DNA from: an uncultured Oscillospiraceae bacterium
GTDB lineage: Bacteria > Bacillota > Clostridia > Oscillospirales > Acutalibacteraceae
Assembly: GCA_959601025.1 (NCBI GenBank)
Contig: CAUGOD010000003.1
Span: 1 to 64,000, forward strand
DNA length: 64,000 bases
Direction of reading: 5' to 3'
Below, one piece after another: positions 28,671 through 37,039 of this stretch; the first letter of the stretch is position 1, and each line of letters begins with the position of its first letter. The translations under genes were made by a program, and so were the position numbers. Under the pieces are notes generated by a model. It was not told where the DNA came from, did no database searches, and saw only the letters and a program-made list of their open reading frames with translations.

Positions 28671-31382
28671 TTAGACCTCATGGGAAGAAACGCGGCAGCC
28701 GGTCACTTTTCGTCCAAAGCACATCGCCTGGCAGGGTGCCGGCTTTTCTTCGGCGCCGTTAACACGAATCTCCCAGCCCTTTCCCCGCGGGGAAGCCTCC
28801 CACAGGAAAAGGGAAACGGGAACCCGCCATTTTCCCTTGAGCTCCGCCTTCCCATCCGCTGCGCAAATCCGCAGGGCGTTGCCAAGTCCGTCTCGGAATT
28901 CCGTTTTTCCATCTCCGCAAACAAAAAATGCCAGTTCCTCATACGAATCCAGCCGGTTGGAGACCGCCGCCCGCCGGCCGGTTTCCCCCATAATAAAATC
29001 ACGGTTCATGTTCACCGGCAGGACGCATCCTTCGCGGAGGAAAACAGGAATCCGATCAAGGCCACAGGTTATCCAAACCTCGGAATTCCCTGAATGGTGT
29101 TCCCCGCTCCAAAGCTCGCGCCAACCGCCGCTGGGGAGATATACGCTTCTGCCCTGCGCGCCTTCCTCCAGAATCGGCGCAACAAGCAGGTCCCGTCCAA
29201 GCATATATTCGTCCTCCCGCCCCCATACCGCCGGGTCGTCCGGATAATCGTAAACCAAGTGGGCCATCATGGGACGGGAGACCTGCACACAATACTGCGC
29301 TTCCTGCCAGAGATAGGGAAGCAGATTCATCCGCAGGTTCGCAAACAGACGGTAAATGGGAACGATTCGTTCGTCCTTATTGGCTGTCTCCATATTCCAA
29401 GGGCTGCGGTCGTTATTCCATTGGTCCCGTTTGGTCATATAATACTGGCCATTGCGGGGTTCCGAATGAAACTGCATGACCGGCGAAAACGCCGCCATTG
29501 CCGCCGAACGCAGATACAATTCCGTCGAGGGGAACGGCCCGGCTAAACCGCCGATATCGAAGCCCCAGAAGGGCACGCCTGACAATCCGAGAGATAAGCC
29601 CGCGGTAAGCTGCCCGCGCAGCTCCGACCATTCGGACACCTGATCCCCCGCCCAATGGATGGGGTACTTCTGGCTGCCTGTATAACCGGCCCGGCTAAAC
29701 AGCACGCCGTTGCCCGGCCCCAATTCCCTTTCCAGGAATCGATGGTATTCGCCCTCGTATTGATTGGGGAAATCGTTATGCGCTTCCTCCACCAAACGGC
29801 CGTCGAAAAGCCTTGCCGATTCGTCGAACAGGAATTCGCCGCCGTCCGTCTTGAAGCCGGCCACGCCGAGCTCCAGCAGATATTTTCGTTTATCAAACCA
29901 CCATTTAACGGTTTCCGGATTGGTGAAGTCCGGCATCAGGGAGTTGCCGAACCACATTTCCGTGATGCGGTAAGGACTGCCGTCCCCCGCGCGAATACAT
30001 AAACGATGCGTTTTGGCATATTCCTCGTCCATATCCAGCTGAACCGAATGGGGCTGACGCTCGTATTTGATAACCGGAATCTGCCATAAAACCAGCTTAA
30101 CGCCGTTTTGACTGAGCGTCTGGATAAAGCCCTTCGGATCCGGCCATTTTCCATCCTCCGGGAAGGTAAAGTCCTCGTAAGTGAAAACGCCCTCTGCTTT
30201 CGGCGTATATTGCGCGTCGTTCCATATGTAGAACGTCTCTTCGTCGCTCCACGCCTCCAGGACCTGGACGGTCGCCGGAATCGCCAGTTTATTCATCTGG
30301 TCAATCTGCTCCAGCGCTTCCTTTTGCGTATTCCATCCGTTGGAGGACATCCAGGGCCCGAAGGCCCATTTAGGCGGCAGCGCCGGTTCTCCCGTGAAAG
30401 CGGTGTATTGCCGGAGCTGTTCCGCCGGATTTCCTGCGAAAAACAAACCGGAAAACACGGCGCCGGTACGTGGACAGCGGGCGCGGATCGTCACGCGAGT
30501 CCGGTCCGGTTCGCCGGTTTGCTCAAAGGAATACCGCGTGCTCCAGTTCCCCTCCCGAAGGAAGCCTATTCCCTGTTCGGTATAAAAAAACGGGATCGGG
30601 AAATAGGTTTTATCCTGTTGGTGCGCATATTGTTCCACAACCGTCGAAAGCGGAGCCTTCCCAAGCTGATTTACCGCGTCAAATTTTTCACCCAATCCAT
30701 AAACCGCGCTGCCCGAAACAGTGAAGCCCTCTTCGATCTCATACACATTTCCTTTTTGATCAACCCAAAGCTCGATTTTCGACGGAAGAGCAGCCGCTAT
30801 CTTCGCGGTATCCTTACAGAGCAGGTATATGGTATTCCCATCCATTTTAAGGAACAGGGGGGTGTTGTTCTCTTTGTGTGTCCATGAAGGAATGGGATGT
30901 TCTGTGTGTTTTGTCAGATAAACGTTTAAGTAATGGCGAAAAACAAAACCTTCCCCTTTTTCAATCCCCCATTCACACTCGATATTTTCTACGTTGTACC
31001 TGAAGCGAATTTCATTTTCAGTCTGGATTACGCCATACGGTTCTTCCAATGTAACCTTACGAACCGGCGAAAAACGAAATACAGGGCTTTCTTCGGTCTT
31101 TCCATGGTCTCGAGCAATAAAGGCATATTCAACCGCGTCCAACGACGAGGGGCATTCAAAGGAGAAGGTATAATAATTGGACTTTCTTGTTTCAAAAGCA
31201 ACGGCGTTCCAGGCCAGCGAAGGAAGGGAGCGCCACCGCAGCGACACATCCGCGTCCTCCGTCGCTTCATCCAAACGGCATCCCAGCGTCACCAACGCAC
31301 CGGCTTCCGGGTATAGCGGATCCCGCTGTATACCGCTGGCAATATGCGGGTACAGCCCGCAGGGCAAATGTTTAATTTTCAT
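28671..31382 (-). CDS. Cytosolic GH31 of the CtsY lineage, candidate cycloalternan-degrading enzyme
   Basis: 903 residues, no signal peptide, no CBM. An N-terminal sandwich is followed by a GH31 barrel with nucleophile Asp513 in FKTDGGEF and acid/base Asp580 in HWAGDQ, in the same sequence context as CtsY and unlike ordinary alpha-glucosidases (WNDMNE). Cytosolic members of this lineage are known to open imported cycloalternan. Being the first enzyme gene after lacI supports a lead role inside the cell. Whether it cuts alpha-1,3 (giving isomaltose) or alpha-1,6 (giving nigerose) bonds cannot be seen; the GH65 gene nearby favours a product that a phosphorylase can use. GGAGG is 5 bases before ATG; lacI ends 14 bases upstream. 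Confidence 0.85.
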   Translation of the reverse strand: MKIKHLPCGLYPHIASGIQRDPLYPEAGALVTLGCRLDEATEDADVSLRWRSLPSLAWNAVAFETRKSNYYTFSFECPSSLDAVEYAFIARDHGKTEESPVFRFSPVRKVTLEEPYGVIQTENEIRFRYNVENIECEWGIEKGEGFVFRHYLNVYLTKHTEHPIPSWTHKENNTPLFLKMDGNTIYLLCKDTAKIAAALPSKIELWVDQKGNVYEIEEGFTVSGSAVYGLGEKFDAVNQLGKAPLSTVVEQYAHQQDKTYFPIPFFYTEQGIGFLREGNWSTRYSFEQTGEPDRTRVTIRARCPRTGAVFSGLFFAGNPAEQLRQYTAFTGEPALPPKWAFGPWMSSNGWNTQKEALEQIDQMNKLAIPATVQVLEAWSDEETFYIWNDAQYTPKAEGVFTYEDFTFPEDGKWPDPKGFIQTLSQNGVKLVLWQIPVIKYERQPHSVQLDMDEEYAKTHRLCIRAGDGSPYRITEMWFGNSLMPDFTNPETVKWWFDKRKYLLELGVAGFKTDGGEFLFDESARLFDGRLVEEAHNDFPNQYEGEYHRFLERELGPGNGVLFSRAGYTGSQKYPIHWAGDQVSEWSELRGQLTAGLSLGLSGVPFWGFDIGGLAGPFPSTELYLRSAAMAAFSPVMQFHSEPRNGQYYMTKRDQWNNDRSPWNMETANKDERIVPIYRLFANLRMNLLPYLWQEAQYCVQVSRPMMAHLVYDYPDDPAVWGREDEYMLGRDLLVAPILEEGAQGRSVYLPSGGWRELWSGEHHSGNSEVWITCGLDRIPVFLREGCVLPVNMNRDFIMGETGRRAAVSNRLDSYEELAFFVCGDGKTEFRDGLGNALRICAADGKAELKGKWRVPVSLFLWEASPRGKGWEIRVNGAEEKPAPCQAMCFGRKVTGCRVSSHEV

Positions 31383-31396
31383 GACCGCCTCCGAAA

Positions 31397-32425
31397 TTAT
31401 TCCATATTGCAGACAGAGTCCCGTTCAACCACTTCCAGGGGGATAACCACTTCCCGTTTGGGACCAAATGGATTTTCTATGGCTTCCAGTGCAAGCTCAA
31501 CAGCCACTCTCCCCTTTTCTTTAATATTCTGCCGAACCGTCGTCAGGGACGGGGAGGAAATATTCGCGATAAAAACATCGTCAAAGCCCACGACCGAGAT
31601 ATCCCCCGGCACCGACAGCCCGGCGTCGGCAAATCCTTTGATAACGCCCGCCGCCATGATATCAGCCGTAGCGAAAACCGCCGTTATATCGGGGTGGTTC
31701 CGCGCAATTTCCCGTGCGGTTTCCGCGCCGTATTCATATCCCACGTTGCCGGAAAAGATCAGACCGCGATCATACGGGATTCCCGCCTCGTCCAAAGCGT
31801 CGTGGTAACCGAACAGGCGCTTCTGGTTTACCCCCACCTTTTCCACATCGCCGGAGACAAACGCGATCCGCCGGTGGCCATTTCGTATGAGGTGATGCGT
31901 GGCTAGATAGCCGCCGTGCCGGTCGTTGGTGCCAACGCTGTGAAAAAAATGATCGTTGCGGTAGCAATCCACCAGGACCAACGGAATTTTCGCCTCTTTA
32001 TAAGCGTTGATATCGTCGGTCGGATAAATCCCCAGAATAATGATAGCGTCCAGCCCGTGATTTTGAGCGATTTCTATGTAGCTTTGGCCGACGCTGGTTC
32101 CCGAAATCAACAAACGGTATCCCTTGGTACGCGCCGTATATTCCACCGCGCTCAGAAAATCGCCATAAAACGGGTTGCTGAACATAAATTCTTTTCCCGG
32201 CTCCGTCTGGGGAATCACCACGCCGATCAGATTTGACTTGCGATAGCGAAGAGAACGCGCCGACAAATTCGGCACATAACCCAGCCTTTCAATCGCTTCG
32301 TTCACCTTGGCGATGGTTTCCGGAGTTATGTTCTCTGACACTTTGTTATTTAAGACATACGAGATGGTCGCCGTGGAAACGCCCGCTTCCTTTGCCACAT
32401 CCCGAATTGTAACACGTCTGGACAT
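31397..32425 (-). CDS. LacI-family regulator of the alpha-glucan operon
   Basis: 342 residues. The N-terminal helix-turn-helix (TIRDVAKEAGVSTATISYVLNNK) and hinge (YVPNLSARSLRYRKSNLIGVVIP) are followed by a periplasmic-binding-protein-like effector domain. It is the first gene of the long operon, 14 bases before the cytosolic GH31, so it is likely autoregulated and responds to a sugar taken up or formed in the pathway. A palindrome with a central CG lies between its predicted promoter and start codon. AAAGGTG precedes the ATG. Confidence 0.9.
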   Translation of the reverse strand: MSRRVTIRDVAKEAGVSTATISYVLNNKVSENITPETIAKVNEAIERLGYVPNLSARSLRYRKSNLIGVVIPQTEPGKEFMFSNPFYGDFLSAVEYTARTKGYRLLISGTSVGQSYIEIAQNHGLDAIIILGIYPTDDINAYKEAKIPLVLVDCYRNDHFFHSVGTNDRHGGYLATHHLIRNGHRRIAFVSGDVEKVGVNQKRLFGYHDALDEAGIPYDRGLIFSGNVGYEYGAETAREIARNHPDITAVFATADIMAAGVIKGFADAGLSVPGDISVVGFDDVFIANISSPSLTTVRQNIKEKGRVAVELALEAIENPFGPKREVVIPLEVVERDSVCNME

Positions 32426-32439
32426 TTTTCACCTTTCCC

Positions 32440-32453
32440 CTTATTCGTATAAG
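32440..32453. promoter_or_regulatory. Candidate operator of the first LacI regulator
   Basis: CTTATTCGTATAAG has perfect CTTAT/ATAAG arms around TCGT. A central CG is typical of LacI-family sites. It covers the region just after the predicted -10, about 15 bases upstream of the start codon, fitting autorepression. I found no second copy near ctsY. Confidence 0.5.
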
Positions 32454-32458
32454 TTGAG

Positions 32459-32485
32459 TTTATACCAGTTTTGTGGAATTGTCAA
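32459..32485 (-). promoter_or_regulatory. Promoter of the long alpha-glucan operon
   Basis: On the minus strand, consensus TTGACA (32480-32485) and TATAAA (32459-32464) are separated by 15 bases; reading TAAACT as -10 gives 17. It lies directly upstream of lacI in an AT-rich stretch. Confidence 0.6.
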
Positions 32486-32603
32486 GTGCTTTATGTAAAA
32501 TATATTTGATTTATTGTTATGTTTTTTATGTATATAAACTTACTTGTCTGAATTTATTTACTGATAGCTTTAAGTAAACGTGTGATTTATTAATACAATT
32601 TTC

Positions 32604-32766
32604 TTGAATTTTTGACAGCTTGTCACATGACGGAGCCCGGCACAGATGGGGATGAGGGCGGACGTCAGGGAACGTCTCCCCCTCACAGGTGCGGCGGCGA
32701 ATCTCTCGGTTGAGGGTCTCAACGACGTTGTTGGAGAGGATCCGCGCCCCCTGTTCGGCCAGACAG
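32604..32766 (-). pseudogene. IS256-type (mutator) transposase C-terminal remnant
   Basis: Translating the minus strand gives LAEQGARILSNNVVETLN, REIRRRT and TFPD. After a frame change it continues SALIPICAGLRHVTSCQKF. These match the conserved C-terminal block of IS256-family transposases (TTN-VE-LNREIRRRT, FPD-SAL, CARLRHVA). The catalytic DDE part is absent and the frame is broken, so it is dead. It sits just upstream of the lacI promoter, at the edge of the alpha-glucan locus. Confidence 0.7.
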
Positions 32767-33266
32767 GGAATTTCAGCTTCTTTTTAGAAACAGCCTCATC
32801 AACTATCTTCTATCAGAGCCTGTTTACTTTATTCCTAATTTGTCGCGAAATTTATGATCCTTTATTTCTATTTAAAAAATTTTTTGATCCTGTTGATGTA
32901 TGCTCCTGAGCTGTTCCCCTGTCAGGGGCTCAAAGTCTCTCTGGAACGCAAAACACCGTCCATGCAAAAGCGTAGACGGTGTTTTTGGCAAAGATGTGAC
33001 AGAAAAAAGCTGGACTGCAATTCCGGCACTTTCCCAATAGTGTAGTGCATGGTAGTGCAGGATGGGAAATGCCGAGTTTATTGGTAACATCACCAAATAA
33101 CGCTTCCTTTTCAAGTTCTATCGGAATCATAAAGCCTTACGCAGGATAAAAGTCAAGAAGTTTTTTAGAATTTTTAGTTTTTAGGAAAACCTGTCGACTG
33201 GTTTCATTATTAACGAGAAAACTTCGCTCCGTTTGTAAACCAAAGCTAAAAAATTTTTCCAGACTA
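32767..33266. other. AT-rich gene-free stretch
   Basis: About 500 bases of low-GC DNA with no supported gene. A short minus-strand frame (ending LTGEQLRSIHQQDQKIF) has no ribosome site and could be another fragment of mobile DNA, but I cannot name it. The one clear element is the hairpin at 32951-32986. Confidence 0.5.
32951..32986 (+). terminator. Terminator-like hairpin in the boundary region
   Basis: AAACACCGTC pairs with GACGGTGTTT; inner bases ATGC/GCGT extend the stem around an AAAA loop, and TTTTT follows on the plus strand. The A-rich left arm lets it act in both directions. No intact gene now feeds into it, so it may be left from a lost gene. Confidence 0.6.
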
Positions 33267-33296
33267 TTGACCATGCGGCCATACTTGCGTTATGGT
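33267..33296 (+). promoter_or_regulatory. Promoter of rsmF
   Basis: TTGACC (33267-33272) and TATGGT (33291-33296) are 18 bases apart. The predicted start near 33303 lies after the ATG at 33292, which argues for the downstream GTG as the true rsmF start. Confidence 0.5.
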
Positions 33297-33396
33297 TTTA
33301 TTCAGAGCAAAAAAGCCGGAACGGGGAGGACCGCCGAAGATCGTCGCGGATTGCCCGCCTGCGCCGGCAGATTTTTCAACGGAAAGGCGGAATTTG

Positions 33397-34959
33397 GTGG
33401 AAAACAGCTTCCCGGCGGGCTTCCGCCGGCGGATGGACGCCCTGCTGGGCTCCGCCGCCTCCGATTTTTATGAAGGCTACACCCTGCCCCTGCGGCGCGG
33501 GATGCGGGCCAACCCCTTAAAATGCTCCCCGGAACGGCTGCTCGCCCTCTTTCCGGGAAAGTTGACGCCTTCCCCCTTCGCGCTGGACAGCTTCTATCTG
33601 GACGACCCGGTTTTCCGGGCGGGAGCCGATCCCCTGCACCACGCCGGGGCGTACTATATGCAGGAGCCATCCGCCTCCTCGGCTGTGACCCTGCTCGCCC
33701 CCCGACCGGGGGAACGGGTGCTCGACCTCTGCGCCGCGCCGGGTGGGAAATCCACTCAGATCGCCGCCGCTTTGCAAGGGGAGGGACTGCTCTGGTCAAA
33801 CGAATACGTCCGCGCCCGGGCGCAGATTCTGTTGCAGAACCTTGAACGGTGCGGGGTACGGAACGCGGTAGTGTCCAGCCGGGATGCGCCCTCCCTCTGC
33901 GCTGGACTTTCCGGTTTTTTCGACGCGGCGCTGGTGGACGCGCCCTGCTCGGGCGAAGGGATGTTCCGGAAGGAGCCTGCCGCGCTGGAGCAGTGGAGCG
34001 AGGAAAATATCCGGCTCTGCGCCGCCAGGCAGGAGGAAATCCTGTGGGCGGCGGCCGGAGCGGTCGTTCCCGGCGGGCGGCTGGTCTATTCCACCTGCAC
34101 CTTCGCGCCGGAGGAAAACGAGTGCCTGATCGCCCGGTTCCTCGCGGCTCATCCGGACTATGAGCTGCTGGACGCGGCCCTCCCCTTCGGCCGTCCCGGC
34201 TTTTCCCGGGAAATTGTCCGCTCTTTTTCCCCCGACCTGCCCGATCCCGGCGTTCCGCTGGAGCGCTGCCGGCGCATCCTCCCCGGCGATGGAGGAGAGG
34301 GGCACTTTCTCGCCCTTCTCCGGCGGAGGGAAGTTCCCTCTGAAGAATCCCTGGTCGGGAAATCCCCCGCCGGGGAATTCCCGGCTCTTCTTCAGCCGGA
34401 AGGAATCCACATCCAAAGCGGAAAAAATGGCGGGACGCCCGGACGGCGTATCCGGCTGGGCCAAAAAGGAGCACGGGAATCGCTAGGATTGCGGGAAGCA
34501 AAAACCAAAAAAGGCGCAAAGCGCCTTAATTCCTCTCCAACAATGGATACTTATAGTATACAATTTCAAGAATTATACAATTTGTGCTTTTCAGAGTCCT
34601 TATGGGGGGAGCCAACGCCGGTGAACGACATCCTCCGGCTGCTTCCGGCGGGGCTCCCTCCACTGGCTGGGCTAGGGGTGCTGGCGGCCGGAGTCGCCGC
34701 GGCGGAGCTTCTGCCGGGCCGGCTGGAACCCTGCCATGCGTTGTTTATGGCGTCCCAAGCTGAAGACTGCCGCTCCCTTCTTGACCTGTCCCGCGGCGAT
34801 CCCCGGCTGACCGCCTTCCTGCGCGGGGAGACGGTGAATGCGCCCGGCTGCTCCGGGTGGACGGCGGTTGCGGTGGAGGGCGTGGTCACCGGCTTCGGGA
34901 AAGCGGTGGGCGGCACGCTGAAAAACCGCTATCCCAAGGGCCTCCGCCTTCGGGGATAA
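33397..34959 (+). CDS. rsmF: RsmF-type rRNA cytosine-C5 methyltransferase
   Basis: About 520 residues from a GTG 6 bases after AAAGGCGG. The RsmB/NOP2 methyltransferase core shows the SAM site VLDLCAAPGGKSTQIA, the Cys motif DAPCSGEGMFRK and the catalytic Cys motif STCTFAPEEN. The C-terminus is the RsmF RNA-binding domain (LPAGLPPLAGL, GKAVGGTLKNRYPKGLR). It makes 5-methylcytosine in ribosomal RNA using SAM. Odd: between the two domains lies an AT-rich stretch of about 120 bases (34495-34610) with codon use unlike the rest, including a hairpin that would be a terminator on the opposite strand. The frame stays open throughout. Confidence 0.9.
   Translation: MENSFPAGFRRRMDALLGSAASDFYEGYTLPLRRGMRANPLKCSPERLLALFPGKLTPSPFALDSFYLDDPVFRAGADPLHHAGAYYMQEPSASSAVTLLAPRPGERVLDLCAAPGGKSTQIAAALQGEGLLWSNEYVRARAQILLQNLERCGVRNAVVSSRDAPSLCAGLSGFFDAALVDAPCSGEGMFRKEPAALEQWSEENIRLCAARQEEILWAAAGAVVPGGRLVYSTCTFAPEENECLIARFLAAHPDYELLDAALPFGRPGFSREIVRSFSPDLPDPGVPLERCRRILPGDGGEGHFLALLRRREVPSEESLVGKSPAGEFPALLQPEGIHIQSGKNGGTPGRRIRLGQKGARESLGLREAKTKKGAKRLNSSPTMDTYSIQFQELYNLCFSESLWGEPTPVNDILRLLPAGLPPLAGLGVLAAGVAAAELLPGRLEPCHALFMASQAEDCRSLLDLSRGDPRLTAFLRGETVNAPGCSGWTAVAVEGVVTGFGKAVGGTLKNRYPKGLRLRG
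34501..34583 (-). other. AT-rich insert in rsmF with an antisense terminator-like hairpin and a direct repeat
   Basis: AAGGCGC (34511-34517) pairs with GCGCCTT (34521-34527); read on the minus strand this stem is followed by TTTTGGTTTTT. Next to it TATACAATTT occurs twice (34557-34566 and 34574-34583). Both lie inside the rsmF frame in a low-GC patch. Confidence 0.5.
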
Positions 34960-35100
34960 TGCGGTTCTGTTTGATGGTCATGAAATGGTTAAAAAGACGA
35001 GAAATGCACGAAACCCATCGCACGAAAACTGAGGGAAAGGGAGGACAAGGCCGTTATGTTAAAAATGCGGAAGGGCTGTACGGTTCCATTCCCGGAAATG

Positions 35101-35310
35101 CTACGGGATTTCGGAATATATTTTGCCGAACGCAGAAAAGACTATTTGGGGATTAAGCCTACAAAAGCAGAAGAGGCTGAAAGGAATCAAGGGGACAAAA
35201 AGGAGCGGCTCCCGCATTTCCTCGATCCGGAAGTCGGCCGCCGCCAAGCCGTTGACCAGCTTTGAAAAAGTGCGGTGGTATTTGAGTACCCCGTCCACAC
35301 TTTCTGCGCG
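35101..35310 (-). pseudogene. Probable SAM-methyltransferase C-terminal fragment
   Basis: The minus strand encodes LKYHRTFSKLVNGLAAADF followed by RIEEMREPL. This resembles the C-terminal strand-helix-strand of UbiE-like class I methyltransferases (YHRTLS-Y-NALI-AGFRIE---EP). The catalytic SAM-binding half is missing and the sequence after it does not continue the family. It lies right behind the GNAT gene. The surrounding 35000-35320 contains no other supported gene; a plus-strand 69-residue frame at 35056 has a poor ribosome site. Confidence 0.4.
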
Positions 35311-35325
35311 TTCCTTTCCGCCTGT

Positions 35326-35730
35326 TTAAAGAAGCTTGGCGAAAAGAAGCTCCAGCGGTTCCTCCGCTAGTGTAAAGCTGCCGATTGCTTGGTACCCCAG
35401 CTTTCCATAAAAATGCTGGGCACATTCGGTTTGTGCGGTTGAGGTGAGCGCCACCGAATACCCAAGGGCCCGCATTTCCCTTTCCCAGTGCTTCACCAGT
35501 GCTTTTCCGATGCCTTTTCCCCTGTATTCTTCAGTCAGACGAAGCATATTCATAAAAGGGACATTGTCCCAGAACAACCCGTATCGCAACCAGCCCACAA
35601 AGCGATCGTTGTCGACGACCACATAGACTTGCCTGTCCCGGATTTTCTGACAGAGTATCTCCCTGCTCACCCAGCGATCTTCCGCGAGGATCGCTTCCAT
35701 ATCCGCCGGAACGGCGGCGCGAATCTGCAT
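35326..35730 (-). CDS. GNAT-family N-acetyltransferase
   Basis: 134 residues from the ATG 8 bases after AAAGGAGG; the longer frame has no ribosome site. The acetyl-CoA loop EEYRGKGIGKALVKHWE and the terminal strand motif CAQHFYGKLGYQAIGSF identify the family. It transfers an acetyl group from acetyl-CoA to an amine; the acceptor is unknown. It stands alone, flanked by a methyltransferase fragment and a PAP2 gene. Confidence 0.85.
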   Translation of the reverse strand: MQIRAAVPADMEAILAEDRWVSREILCQKIRDRQVYVVVDNDRFVGWLRYGLFWDNVPFMNMLRLTEEYRGKGIGKALVKHWEREMRALGYSVALTSTAQTECAQHFYGKLGYQAIGSFTLAEEPLELLFAKLL

Positions 35731-35872
35731 GAGATAGCCCTCCTTTATGTCCCGTATTCCGCAGGTTCCTCGTCTCCGCAGTTCCTGCAATTCTTATATT
35801 CTAGCATGGAACCCGAAAACTGTACACCCGCATTTTCTGATAACGAGGATTCGGACGAACCCGCTCGACAGC

Positions 35873-35905
35873 AAAAAACGGCCGGACATAACTGCCCAGC
35901 CGTTT
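35873..35905 (-). terminator. Intrinsic terminator downstream of the PAP2 gene
   Basis: On the minus strand a 10-bp stem with two wobble pairs (ACGGCTGGGC with GTCCGGCCGT) is followed by TTTTTTG. It ends the PAP2 transcript about 165 bases after its stop. Confidence 0.75.
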
Positions 35906-36071
35906 CTTCGTTCTTCATTCCGCTGACAGCCCGGCAGCCAGCCTGCTGTTTGTTCCAGCACAGTCTTCCAGACGGCTAGAACCAGCCGCACCGAACACAG
36001 CGCCAATGCAGCGGCCGCCGTTTCCCCGTTCAAAAAGCAGGTTCCGCCGGGAAACAAGGTTTCTCCCCGTC

Positions 36072-36845
36072 TCAATATTCCGAGCCGTCGCTCAGCTTGC
36101 CGCGAAGCTCCCAGGCGCGGGCGCGTTCCTTCCAGCGTTCGGGCACAAGGCGGCCCCAGTCCACCCGGAACACCAGAAAATACAACGGGATTTCCAGAAG
36201 CAGCGCACCGGCCACATCCAGAATCGAATGCTGCTTAATGAAGCAGGTGGAGGCGCAGATCAGGATGGTCATTACCAGCGAAAAACGCTTCCAGCCCTTC
36301 CGGTCCCGGAACAGCTTGGATTTGCACAGCCCGATATGGATTGCCAGCTGGTTGAGCACATGGATGCTGGGGAAGGTGTTGGTATTGGTGTCGTTCGCGT
36401 AAATCGTATACCGCACCATCCGGCTGAAAATATCGTTTTCGGTGACGATTGGCCGCAGAGGCTGGCCGTGCGGGAAGAGCAGGCAGATCAGCATAGCCAG
36501 CGACATCCCCGCGTAAAGCAGAAGGATGGTGCGGGCAAAATCCCCGCGGTCGCTGAAGCAGAGGGCGACCAGCACCACGGCAATCATGGGGAACCACAGT
36601 ACATACGGAATCACGAATACCGGCAGGAAAGGGATCACCTGATCGAGCGGGCAGCTGATCCAGTATTGGGGAACGATATATTTCTCCAGCAGCGCGAACT
36701 GCGGCATCAGGATAAGATAGCCGAGGAACAGCAGCGCGTGCCAGTATTTTCGCATCGCGAAATCGGCGTACTGCCGCAGTCCGGCGCGGGTTTTGGGGAA
36801 GGGCGGCAGCCCCGAAGCCGAAGCGCTCTTTTCTTTTTTCTTCAT
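36072..36845 (-). CDS. PAP2-superfamily membrane phosphatase-like protein
   Basis: 257 residues with about six membrane helices. The PAP2 core is reduced to NTFPSIHVLNQLAIH and KQHSILDVAGALL, which hold the conserved Ser-His and His-Asp of the family. It resembles inositol phosphorylceramide synthase-like or lipid phosphatase members. It probably hydrolyses or exchanges a phosphate on a lipid in the membrane; the substrate is unknown. GGAGGG lies 11 bases before ATG. The neighbours give no functional hint. Confidence 0.8.
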   Translation of the reverse strand: MKKKEKSASASGLPPFPKTRAGLRQYADFAMRKYWHALLFLGYLILMPQFALLEKYIVPQYWISCPLDQVIPFLPVFVIPYVLWFPMIAVVLVALCFSDRGDFARTILLLYAGMSLAMLICLLFPHGQPLRPIVTENDIFSRMVRYTIYANDTNTNTFPSIHVLNQLAIHIGLCKSKLFRDRKGWKRFSLVMTILICASTCFIKQHSILDVAGALLLEIPLYFLVFRVDWGRLVPERWKERARAWELRGKLSDGSEY

Positions 36846-37039
36846 CCGGAATCGTTCCCTCCTTTCCGTACGGCATTCAAGCCGTTTTCGCCTTTATTAT
36901 ATGTGAAAAATCCGGCAAAAGCAACCGACTGCGCCGGTTTATAATCACTTCTTAAGATTTTATTCTGGTTTTTCCCGAAATTTTTCCGTTTTTCTACGAA
37001 AAATGTGGCTTTCTGCGATCCGGAGCGATGATTCACGCC

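Noticed and set aside
33302..34519. 405-residue minus-strand frame in rsmF starting with a hydrophobic stretch
   Set aside because: The hydrophobic start is the complement of the AT-rich rsmF insert; the remainder is Arg/Pro-rich shadow sequence.
35056..35265. 69-residue plus-strand frame after rsmF
   Set aside because: Ribosome site is 11 bases away and weak, the product is not recognisable, and the opposite strand shows a methyltransferase-like fragment.
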